This document shows positions 44,281 through 51,622 of a stretch of 64,000 nucleotides of DNA, piece by piece (position 1 is the stretch's first letter; every line of letters begins with the position of its first letter). Under the pieces are notes generated by a model. It saw only the letters and a list, made by a program, of their open reading frames with translations. It ran no database searches and was not told where the DNA came from. The translations under genes were made by a program, and so were the position numbers. Origin of the DNA: Streptomyces cavernae (lineage in GTDB: Bacteria; Actinomycetota; Actinomycetes; Streptomycetales; Streptomycetaceae); contig NZ_RPDJ01000023.1 in the NCBI RefSeq assembly GCF_004023625.1, positions 162,765 through 226,764 on the forward strand, written 5' to 3'.

Positions 44281-45537
44281 ATGAGCCGTCGCGACGACAT
44301 CGATGTACGCCCCGTCACCGAAGCCGACATCCCCGACTGGATCCGCGCCCTGAACACCGGTTTCCTGCGCACCCCGGCTGTCCGGGACACGGAGATCGCC
44401 GACCGCAGAAGCTACATGATCCCCGAGCGGACCCTCGGCGCGTTCGACGAGGGCGGGCGCTGTGTCGCGACCTTCCGCTCCTTCTCACAGCAACTCACGG
44501 CGGTGGGCGGCGGGTTCGTCCCCGCCGACGCCGTCTCCAACGTCACCGTCACCGCGACCCATCGCCGCCGGGGCCTGCTCACCCGCATGATGACGAAGGA
44601 CCTCACCGCCGCGAAGGAGCGTGGTGACGTCGTCGCGACCCTGATCGCCGCCGAGTACCCGATCTACGGCCGCTTCGGCTTCGGCCCGGCCACCCACACC
44701 GCCGAGTGGACCGTCGACGTGCCGCGCACCGGTCTCGACCCCCGTCGGCCCGGACCGGACGAGGGCCGCATAGACCTCGTGGACGGCGCGGACGTCCGCA
44801 AACTCGGCCCCGAGCTCCACGAGCGCTACCGCCGCCTCCAGCCGGGCGCGATCAACAGGGACGAGCGCTGGTGGCAGGTCGAGACCGGCGTCGTCCAACT
44901 GGACCGCAGGCCTTGGACCGAGCCCTTCCACGCCGTGTACCGAGGAGCCGACGGCGAGGTCGCGGGCCTGCTCAGGTACAAGGTCGACGACCACTGGGGC
45001 GACGCCAAGCAGCCCCTGAACACCGCGACGGTGCTGGACCTGGTGGCGGTGACCCCGGCCGCCGAGCGTGCCCTGTGGCACTACCTCTGCTCGGTCGACT
45101 GGGTGGTCACGGTCAAGTCCGGCATGCGCCCGGCGGACGACCTGCTGCCGCACCTGCTGCCCGACCCGCGCGCCGCCCGGATCACCACGGTCGCGGACTG
45201 GTTGTGGGTGCGGATCCTGGACGTCGTGGAGGCGCTGCAGGCTCGTACGTACGACACGGACGGCACCCTCGTCCTGGAGGTCATCGACCGCTTGGGACTG
45301 TCCGCGGGCCGCTACCGGCTGGAGGCCGGACCGGACGGGGCGTCCTGCGCACCGACCCGTGAGGACGCGGAACTCACGCTGGACGTGGGTGAGTTGTCGG
45401 CGCTGTGGCTGGGGGACGCGTCGGCGGTGCGGCTGGCCGCGCTGGGCCGGGTGCGGGAGGAACGGCCCGGTGCCGTGGCGGTGGCGGAGAGGCTGCTGCG
45501 GACGGCGCGACGCCCGTTCTGCCCGGACGGGTTCTGA
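44281..45537 (+). CDS. Eis-type multi-acetylating N-acetyltransferase
   Basis: 418 residues in three parts: an N-terminal GNAT domain (1-150, with SNVTVTATHRRRGLLTRMM acetyl-CoA loop and AAEYPIYGRFGFG), a second GNAT-like domain (about 165-300) and a C-terminal SCP-like domain ending in Phe. In Eis the active-site Tyr in the YGRFGF motif and the terminal carboxylate of Phe do catalysis, and both are present. Relatives acetylate aminoglycosides or lysine residues (family knowledge). Native substrate unknown. The last codons and stop are duplicated downstream. Confidence 0.92.
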   Translation: MSRRDDIDVRPVTEADIPDWIRALNTGFLRTPAVRDTEIADRRSYMIPERTLGAFDEGGRCVATFRSFSQQLTAVGGGFVPADAVSNVTVTATHRRRGLLTRMMTKDLTAAKERGDVVATLIAAEYPIYGRFGFGPATHTAEWTVDVPRTGLDPRRPGPDEGRIDLVDGADVRKLGPELHERYRRLQPGAINRDERWWQVETGVVQLDRRPWTEPFHAVYRGADGEVAGLLRYKVDDHWGDAKQPLNTATVLDLVAVTPAAERALWHYLCSVDWVVTVKSGMRPADDLLPHLLPDPRAARITTVADWLWVRILDVVEALQARTYDTDGTLVLEVIDRLGLSAGRYRLEAGPDGASCAPTREDAELTLDVGELSALWLGDASAVRLAALGRVREERPGAVAVAERLLRTARRPFCPDGF

Positions 45538-45606
45538 GCGAACCTTCGCGTTCTGCCCGGACGGTTCTGGGCGAACCGTCGCCCGGGTTCTGAGCGAACC
45601 GTCGCA
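45517..45606 (+). repeat. 33/34-bp tandem repeat copying the 3' end of the Eis-type gene
   Basis: Units start at 45517 and 45551, with a partial third from about 45583. The motif GGTTCTGAGCGAACC, containing the TGA stop, recurs. Confidence 0.85.
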
Positions 45607-45760
45607 CTGACCCGGGTATCGGACGTCGGACCGGGGTGGGCGGACTGACCGAGCTCCCGGCTCCCCTCCCGGAAGGGAGCCCGGTCAGCCGGACTTGGGG
45701 CAGAAATGTGGTGGCCGGCCGGGCGTGGGATGGGAGATCGGCCGGCCACCAGCTCTGCGG

Positions 45761-45807
45761 GCAGTCCGGTTCGGCCGGACTGCGGGGGAGTCCGGCCTAG
45801 CCGGACT
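45761..45807. terminator. two consecutive hairpins at the end of the first microprotein gene
   Basis: Stem 45761-45769 with 45775-45783 (9 bp) and stem 45789-45796 with 45800-45807 (8 bp). The two share AGTCCGG. The three-base loop of the second is exactly the stop codon of the minus-strand microprotein. Probably a terminator for that gene. Confidence 0.6.
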
Positions 45808-45982
45808 GGGCGAGCAGCATCACGAGGATCACGGCCCCGATACCGCTCATCATGTTGTTCTTGGCCTTGATGCCGATGGACAGCGCGACGAAGGCCATGA
45901 TGCCCATGGCACCGAACTTCACCTGGATGAGCTGCTCGAGTCCGATGATGAGGGCGGCGATGGCGAGGGCGATGAGCGGCAT
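45797..45982 (-). CDS. 61-residue two-helix membrane microprotein, divergent from a GntR-type regulator
   Basis: Starts MPLIALAIAALIIGLEQL; the second hydrophobic stretch contains the motif GIKAKNNMMSGIGAV. Strong SD AAGGAGG before ATG 45982. The same pattern (E-Q-L near residue 18, G[IL]KAKN then [SG]IGAV) is found in the 62-residue protein at 47151, so they are paralogs. Size and topology resemble holins, small toxins or membrane-signalling peptides. None can be assigned. Divergent from its regulator by 191 bases containing a 15-bp palindrome. Confidence 0.75.
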   Translation of the reverse strand: MPLIALAIAALIIGLEQLIQVKFGAMGIMAFVALSIGIKAKNNMMSGIGAVILVMLLAQSG

Positions 45983-46071
45983 GACGGTCCCTCCTTCGGT
46001 TCGGGGGGAGCGGGCCCCCGGAGTGCGGCTGATGGTGACCAACCGCTTGGTAAGTTGGACCATGTTGAGCA

Positions 46072-46086
46072 AGTTGGTGACCAACT
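46072..46086. promoter_or_regulatory. 15-bp palindrome AGTTGGTGACCAACT (copy 1)
   Basis: Perfect inverted repeat of 7-bp arms about one base, between the microprotein and its divergent GntR-type gene. The identical 15 bases occur at 47517-47531 in the same position of the second pair. Probable operator for these regulators. Confidence 0.7.
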
Positions 46087-46173
46087 CAAGGTGAGTTATC
46101 TCCGCGATTGGCCGACTCATAACCACCTTCTCTGTAACTCCCAAAAGATGGCGAGAAGTTGTAGGGTTTGGTC

Positions 46174-47076
46174 GTGGACCCGGAACATGCCCCCGTCAAT
46201 GGGCGGAAGAGGTCACAGCGGCCACGGAGGTCACACCGAGAGGTCGCCGACGAGCTGCGCAGCCGGATCAGGTCCGGCCAGCTGCGGCCGGGACAGCGCA
46301 TGCCCACGCAGGCCAAGTTGGCCGACGAGTTCGGCGTGGAGCGTGGAGCGGTGCGTCAGGCGCTGCGCATCCTGCAGTCGGAGAAGCTGCTCTCCAACGT
46401 GTCCAAAGGGAGTCCGGCGACTGTCGCCCAGAACGTCACCAGGGCCCTGACCGGCCCGGAAGCCGCGCCGCAGCCCACCACGGTGGCCCTCGCCGCGCGG
46501 ATAGCGGCCGCATTCGAGGCCCCTCATGTGGAGATCGACGCGCTCTGCCTGACCTCGGTCTCCCTCACACTCGCCATGGGCGAACCACTCCGGCTGATAC
46601 ACGCCGGACGTATAAAACCGGCCAAGGTCGACGTCCGCGTACTGCTGCCGTCGCGCGACATCGACCTCGCCTTCCCGGCCCCGCTCGACGCCGCGGCCGA
46701 GGATCCCGTACGGCGTTACTGGCTGGCCCAACGCAACGCCCAGGGTCAGGTGTTAAGCCACAACCTGCTCGCCCTGCGCAGCTCGCACGGTATCGAGGTG
46801 AACGTCTCCTTCCGCGCACTGCCGTTCACGCCGCCGGTGAAGTTGTACCTGCTCAACGGGGTGGAGGCGCTCTTCGCGTACTACACCCTGAGCAGGATCC
46901 AGGGGGAGATCGACCACAAGCCGCTGGAGTTGTACGACGCCCGGGGCACGCAGTCGGTGCTCTTCCCCTTCGCTCAGGGGACCGGCCACCGGGACACGAC
47001 GTTCGTGGAGCAGTCCCATCTGTGGTTCAACGCACTGTGGGAGACCATCAGCTCGGAGCTGCTGCTCACGAGCTGA
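46174..47076 (+). CDS. GntR-type regulator with unusual C-terminal domain (paralog 1)
   Basis: 300 residues. GntR winged helix at about 18-85 (PTQAKLADEFGVERGAVRQAL). A long effector domain with VDVRVLLPSRDIDLAFP and, later, FRALPFTPPVKLYLLNGVEAL follows. This domain is not FadR, HutC/UTRA or MocR; the pattern loosely recalls phospholipase-D-like sensor folds without the HKD catalytic motif (inference). GTG start 6 bases after TAGGGT, so probably leaderless. Divergent microprotein gene on the other side of the palindrome. Confidence 0.85.
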   Translation: MDPEHAPVNGRKRSQRPRRSHREVADELRSRIRSGQLRPGQRMPTQAKLADEFGVERGAVRQALRILQSEKLLSNVSKGSPATVAQNVTRALTGPEAAPQPTTVALAARIAAAFEAPHVEIDALCLTSVSLTLAMGEPLRLIHAGRIKPAKVDVRVLLPSRDIDLAFPAPLDAAAEDPVRRYWLAQRNAQGQVLSHNLLALRSSHGIEVNVSFRALPFTPPVKLYLLNGVEALFAYYTLSRIQGEIDHKPLELYDARGTQSVLFPFAQGTGHRDTTFVEQSHLWFNALWETISSELLLTS

Positions 47077-47150
47077 CGGCCTCCCGGCCGTGCGGTGAAC
47101 GACTTCGTTCCCGCGCTTGGTCCCGTGGACTCGTCGGCTGTCCGCGCAGG

Positions 47151-47339
47151 TCACAGAGCAGGGCCGGCGACCAGCAGGGCGAGCATGACGGCGCCGATCG
47201 AGCTGCAGGTCGGGTTCTTCGCCTTGAGACCGATGGTGAGCAGCAGGAGCCCGACGATGCCGGCGGGACCGTAGTTCCACTTGACGAGCTGCTCGAAGCC
47301 GACGACGAACACGCTGGACAGGAGTGCTATGGCGGGCAT
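47151..47339 (-). CDS. 62-residue two-helix membrane microprotein (paralog of 45797)
   Basis: MPAIALLSSVFVVGFEQL, then a second helix with GLKAKNPTCSSIGAVMLAL. SD AAGGAGGA before ATG 47339. Has one cysteine that its paralog lacks. Divergent from GntR paralog 2 with a 279-base gap that contains the shared 15-bp palindrome. Confidence 0.75.
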   Translation of the reverse strand: MPAIALLSSVFVVGFEQLVKWNYGPAGIVGLLLLTIGLKAKNPTCSSIGAVMLALLVAGPAL

Positions 47340-47516
47340 GGGTGGTTCCTCCTTCGGGCTGGAGGAGCGCGGGACCGGCTGGGAGGCGCGCGGGACGCTC
47401 GGTGGCAGGGGCGGGGCTGCGCTGTATGCAGTGGACTGCATGGAATGTGGAGCGTTCGAGCCGGGAGTTGGGGCTAGGTCCCGACAGGAGTGGCAGTACT
47501 TCCACCATCTTGGCCA

Positions 47517-47531
47517 AGTTGGTGACCAACT
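47517..47531. promoter_or_regulatory. 15-bp palindrome AGTTGGTGACCAACT (copy 2)
   Basis: Identical to 46072-46086. Both copies lie about 87-88 bases upstream of the regulator GTG, within roughly 100 bases of alignable intergenic sequence. Confidence 0.7.
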
Positions 47532-47618
47532 CTAAGTAGGTTGTCCCCAGTTGGTAGCCGCTCATAAACAACTTCCAAACAACTCCACATAGATGGATCG
47601 AAGTTGTAGCGTTTGGTC

Positions 47619-48494
47619 GTGACTCAGGAGAACGTCGCCATGAACGGCACCAGAAGGCTTTCGCCCCAGGAGATCGCCGACGCCCTGAGGGACCGGATCC
47701 GAGCCGGTGACCTCAAGGCGGGCGACCGCCTGCCCACCCAGGCCGAGTTGGCGGAGGAGTTCGGCGTGGAACGCGGCGCCGTCCGCCAGGCGTTGCGCGC
47801 CCTGCGGGAGGACGGGCTGCTCAGCAACGTCAGCAAGGGCAGTCCACCGCGGATCGCGCCCGCGGCCGCGACACCGGACGAGCCACAGCCGACGATGGTG
47901 GGCCTCGCACCGCGCCTGACCGAGGCCTTCAAGGCGTCCCACGTGCGCATAGACGCCGCGTGTCTCACCGCCGAGACCCTGATGCTCGCACTCGGCGAAT
48001 CGGTCCGCCTGATCCACGAGGGCACCCTGCGCCCCGAAGCGATCGACGTCCGCATCCTGCTTCCCTCGCGGGACATCAATCTGGCGTTCCCGATCTCGGT
48101 GGACCACACCGATGACGACAACGACCCGGTCCACAAGCGCTGGCTGGAGCAGCGCAACGCCCAGGGCCACGTTCTGCGCCACAACCTCGAGTCCCTGCGC
48201 TCCTCGCACGGCATCGACGTCCGAGTACGGTTCCGCGCCCTGCCGTTCACGCCGCCGGTGAAGTTGTACCTGCTCAACGGGGTGGAGGCGCTGCTCGCCT
48301 ACTACATGCTCACCAAGCGGGAGGTGCCGATCGAGACCGGGACGGTGGACGCGTACGACGCCGTGGGCTTCGACTCCCTGCTCTTCTCCTTCGAGAAGCG
48401 GGCGGGGCAGCGGGACGCGGCGTTCGTCGACGAATCCCAGAAGTGGTTCGACGCCCTCTGGGAAACCATCACCACGGACCTGACACTCTCCTAG
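47619..48494 (+). CDS. GntR-type regulator with unusual C-terminal domain (paralog 2)
   Basis: 291 residues, clearly paralogous to the protein at 46174 over the whole length: PTQAELAEEFGVERGAVRQAL in the winged helix, VRILLPSRDINLAFP, and the identical block ALPFTPPVKLYLLNGVEAL. GTG start 6 bases after TAGCGT with TTGGTC between, as in paralog 1: leaderless. The stop shares one base with the HAD gene start, so the phosphatase is co-expressed. Confidence 0.86.
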   Translation: MTQENVAMNGTRRLSPQEIADALRDRIRAGDLKAGDRLPTQAELAEEFGVERGAVRQALRALREDGLLSNVSKGSPPRIAPAAATPDEPQPTMVGLAPRLTEAFKASHVRIDAACLTAETLMLALGESVRLIHEGTLRPEAIDVRILLPSRDINLAFPISVDHTDDDNDPVHKRWLEQRNAQGHVLRHNLESLRSSHGIDVRVRFRALPFTPPVKLYLLNGVEALLAYYMLTKREVPIETGTVDAYDAVGFDSLLFSFEKRAGQRDAAFVDESQKWFDALWETITTDLTLS

Positions 48495-49231
48495 TGAGCT
48501 CTGATACGACGCAGACTGAACTGGTGACACAAGAGACAACGCACCTGCGGGACTTGGTCCTGGGCGCCCGGCACATCCTGTTCGACTTCGACGGGCCCAT
48601 CTGCCGGCTCTTCGCGGGCCACAAGGCGGAGCGGGTCGCGGGCGAACTCGTGGAATGGCTCGAAGGGCAGGGCCTGCAAGGCCTGTTGACGGCCGAGGAA
48701 CGGGTCCACCCCGATCCCATGGAGGTCCTCTACGCGGTGGACAGACGTCACCCGCGCAGCGACCTCGTGGTCGAACTGGAAGAAAGACTCACCCAGGAGG
48801 AACTGAAGGCGGTGCCCTCCGCCTGGCCCACCGCCCACGTCGACCCGCTCATCCGCACCTGGGCGGCGCTGGGTGCGCGGCTGGCGATCGCGACGAACAA
48901 CTCGCCACAGGCGGTGCGCAAGTACCTGGACAGCCGCGCCCTGTCCGCGTGCTTCGCCCCCCACATATACGGCCGTACCGAGAACCTCCACCTCCTCAAA
49001 CCCGACCCCCACTGCCTGAACCGCGCCCTCAACGCCCTGGGCGCCGCCCCCCACACGGCCCTGATGATCGGCGACGCCCCCACGGACCACACAGCCGCAA
49101 AGGAGGCCGGCGTCCCGTTCCTCGGCTACGCCCGCAACGAACGCAAGGAGGGGCTGCTTCGGGAGGCCGGGGTGGGGTGTGTGGTGCGGTCGTTGGATGT
49201 GGTGTTGGGGGTACTCAGGGGGGTGGGCTGA
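48494..49231 (+). CDS. HAD-superfamily hydrolase
   Basis: 245 residues. Motif I FDFDGPI (nucleophile and acid/base Asp), motif II ATNNS, motif III Lys in LLKPDP, motif IV GDAPTDHTAA: a complete HAD phosphatase with a helical cap of about 100 residues (subfamily IA). Translated from a GTG that overlaps the regulator stop. Probable small phosphate-ester phosphatase. Its association with the regulator and the tandem kinase suggests a phospho-metabolite circuit (inference). Confidence 0.88.
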   Translation: MSSDTTQTELVTQETTHLRDLVLGARHILFDFDGPICRLFAGHKAERVAGELVEWLEGQGLQGLLTAEERVHPDPMEVLYAVDRRHPRSDLVVELEERLTQEELKAVPSAWPTAHVDPLIRTWAALGARLAIATNNSPQAVRKYLDSRALSACFAPHIYGRTENLHLLKPDPHCLNRALNALGAAPHTALMIGDAPTDHTAAKEAGVPFLGYARNERKEGLLREAGVGCVVRSLDVVLGVLRGVG

Positions 49232-49290
49232 GCGCTTTCGGAGCGTGGCAGGCCAGTCCTTGGGCAAAGCCCGCGCGGTACCTTACGAGA

Positions 49291-50160
49291 GTGGGGAGCG
49301 AGGAGTCTGCCAAGGACGGCGGCCAGAAGGTCCATGAGGTACTGCGCACCCTTCACACGCGCATGACGGAGGGGATGTACCCCGTGGGGAGCCCGCTGCC
49401 TCCGCAGCGAGAACTGGCCCAGGATTTGAAGGTTTCGCGGGACACCGTGCAGAAAGCTCTCAGGCAGCTCGTCCACGAGGGCTGGATCGAGTCGCGGCAG
49501 GGCAGCGGCTCGAAGGTGCTGAAGACCCGGACGGTCCAGTCGAGCGCACGCGCTGCGGTCAGCGCGGAGCCCGTCAGGCTGGGCTCCTTGATCGGGGCCG
49601 CCTTCGAGGAGCCCGAGGTCGCCATCGACGTCTTCACGCTGACATCGGAGTCCCTTGACGCGCACGTGCGTATTCAGGACGAACGCATACGTGCGGGTGT
49701 GATCAAGCCGCAGAGCATCCTGATCCGCATGCTGCTCCCGTCGGACGGTGCGCAGCTGCCGTACCCGTACAACAAACGGCAGCCCGCCGACCCCAGGCCA
49801 CAGAAGAGGCTCAGGCGGATCAAGAGGCATCACACGGAGTCAATGCAAGGCGTTCTGAAGCGACTCGACCGGGATATGGCTGATCTGACGGCACACGTGG
49901 AAATCCGCCACGTACCGCTCGTTCCCTACTCCAAGATCTACTTGCTCAATGGCCGGGAGGCATTGCAAGGCCCGTACACACCAGTCGAGCAGCAGATGGA
50001 ACTGGAGGACGGCGAGACCGTCACCGCCGTCGACGTCATCGGCGTCGGCTCGACGCTCACCCACTCCGTTAAGAGCGACGACCCCACCTCTCAGGAGGCG
50101 GTCATAGTGGACAGTCTGCAGGCCTGGTTCGACGCCTGCTGGGAGCTCCTCGCCGAGTGA
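49291..50160 (+). CDS. GntR-type regulator with unusual C-terminal domain (paralog 3)
   Basis: 289 residues. Winged helix at about 10-75 (PPQRELAQDLKVSRDTVQKAL, then GWIESRQGSGSKV). The C-terminal domain has the same landmarks as paralogs 1-2 (LIRMLLPSDGAQLPYP, then YSKIYLLNGREALQG) but forms a closer pair with paralog 4. GTG start 6 bases after TACCTT, again leaderless. The convergent 71-residue microprotein lies just downstream. Confidence 0.84.
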   Translation: MGSEESAKDGGQKVHEVLRTLHTRMTEGMYPVGSPLPPQRELAQDLKVSRDTVQKALRQLVHEGWIESRQGSGSKVLKTRTVQSSARAAVSAEPVRLGSLIGAAFEEPEVAIDVFTLTSESLDAHVRIQDERIRAGVIKPQSILIRMLLPSDGAQLPYPYNKRQPADPRPQKRLRRIKRHHTESMQGVLKRLDRDMADLTAHVEIRHVPLVPYSKIYLLNGREALQGPYTPVEQQMELEDGETVTAVDVIGVGSTLTHSVKSDDPTSQEAVIVDSLQAWFDACWELLAE

Positions 50161-50197
50161 AGTCGGTTGCGTGGAGCCGGCGTTGTGCGATCCCTGC

Positions 50198-50413
50198 TCA
50201 GGCCTGCGCCATGAGCAGGAAGAAGGCCACGGCTCCCACCGTCAGCCAAGTGCCCTGGTGTGCGGGTTCTTTCTTGGTCTCCAGGCACAAGTAAGCGATC
50301 GTGCCCAGGCAGAGCAACACCCAGAGCTGGTTGGTCGATTGCTGTATCTCGTGCAGGACGAGACTCAGCAAGGTCAACAGCGCTTCCTTGGAGATCACGA
50401 GCACCCACCCCAT
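50198..50413 (-). CDS. 71-residue membrane microprotein beside paralogs 3 and 4
   Basis: Two to three hydrophobic stretches (KEALLTLLSLVLHEI; LWVLLCLGTIAYLCLE; WLTVGAVAFFLLMAQA) separated by a charged KKEPAHQG loop. Not obviously homologous to the 61/62-residue proteins, but same size class and same divergent position relative to a GntR-type gene (paralog 4, 155 bases away). Start ATG 50413. No strong SD. The gap has AACCAACTT and AATGGTTG elements rather than the 15-bp palindrome. Confidence 0.6.
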   Translation of the reverse strand: MGWVLVISKEALLTLLSLVLHEIQQSTNQLWVLLCLGTIAYLCLETKKEPAHQGTWLTVGAVAFFLLMAQA

Positions 50414-50568
50414 TTCTGTGAAGCAACCAACTTCCCGTCCAATTGGACCGATTGCCGTGCAATGGTTGTCCCCTTGACTGGTGATCCCTTAACTACCGAG
50501 TTTCTGCGGACTGCTTGCATGCCGGAAAACCGGTTTGCTTGTAGGCCGATGGCGGTACCGTCAGTCAT

Positions 50569-51450
50569 GTGAGCGCAGATCGGACCGGCGACGGCGGCGG
50601 CAAAGAGTTCGAGAGGGTCTCGGACGCACTGCGCGCACGCATGGCTGACGGGACCTACCCGCTGGGGAGTCACCTGCCGCCCCAGCGGAAGCTCGCCCTG
50701 GAGTTCCAGGTGTCCCGGGATACCGTTCAGCGGGTGATCAGGGAACTGGCCAATGAAGGGTGGATCAAGTCCAGGCAGGGCAGTGGATCAAAGGTCGTCA
50801 GTGTGATCAAGACGCAGCTGATCCAGTCGCCGACGGCCGCAGAGGCCCGCCCGGGACGTACGGTGACGCTCGGCCCTCTGATCAGCAAGGCTTTCGAGCA
50901 GCCCGAGGTCACGCTGGACGTCTACACGCTGACCTCCGAAACCCTGGACGCGCACATCCGGCTCCAAGCGGAGCGCATCCGGGCCAAGGAGATAGCACCG
51001 GAGCGGATCGCGCTGCGCATGCTGTTGCCGTCCGAGGAACTGGACCTCCCCTATCCGCGGAGCAAGGAGGATGTGGACGACCCGCGCATGCGCGGCCGAC
51101 TTCTGGCCATCACCCGCCGTCACACGGCTTCCCTGCGCAACGTACTGCGTGAACTTGAGACCGAGAACTTGGTGTCGTCCGTAGAGGTGGAAATTCGCCA
51201 CGCGCCGTTGACGCCGGCCTTCAAGCTCTACCTCTTCAACGAGGGTGAAGTGCTGCATGGCATGTACGAGGTGATCGAGCGGCCCATCGTGCTGGACGAC
51301 GGCCGGGAGGTTCTGGCTCTCGATGTGCTGGGCCTCGGGGCCACGCTCACCCACTTCGTCAGGGATGATGACGTGAGCTCTCAGGGATCAGTCTTCGTCG
51401 ACAGCATGCAGTCCTGGTTCGACTCGGTTTGGCACCATCTGACCGGGTGA
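50569..51450 (+). CDS. GntR-type regulator with unusual C-terminal domain (paralog 4)
   Basis: 293 residues, close to paralog 3: PPQRKLALEFQVSRDTVQRVI, GWIKSRQGSGSKV, LRMLLPSEELDLPYP, FKLYLFNEGEVLHG. GTG start 7 bases after TACCGT (leaderless pattern). Lies 172 bases before the tandem kinase gene on the same strand. Probably senses the same kind of ligand as the other three. Confidence 0.84.
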   Translation: MSADRTGDGGGKEFERVSDALRARMADGTYPLGSHLPPQRKLALEFQVSRDTVQRVIRELANEGWIKSRQGSGSKVVSVIKTQLIQSPTAAEARPGRTVTLGPLISKAFEQPEVTLDVYTLTSETLDAHIRLQAERIRAKEIAPERIALRMLLPSEELDLPYPRSKEDVDDPRMRGRLLAITRRHTASLRNVLRELETENLVSSVEVEIRHAPLTPAFKLYLFNEGEVLHGMYEVIERPIVLDDGREVLALDVLGLGATLTHFVRDDDVSSQGSVFVDSMQSWFDSVWHHLTG

Positions 51451-51622
51451 CTGTCAGGCCGCTGGAATTAGAAGAGCATGCCCGCCGCCGAGCAGTCATA
51501 TGCCTCGTGTGGCCTATTCGATACCTCCGAATAACCTTGTCCGGTCGCGCTGATCTATGCAGAACCCTTACGCTTGCCCAAATCTAAAGCCTCAGAGGTA
51601 TCGATACTCCCAGGAGTGGCCA

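Noticed and set aside
45797..50413. Calling the microproteins holins or type I toxins, or plasmid spread proteins
   Set aside because: Two-helix size fits many roles. No antisense RNA, lysin, transfer or replication genes are nearby.
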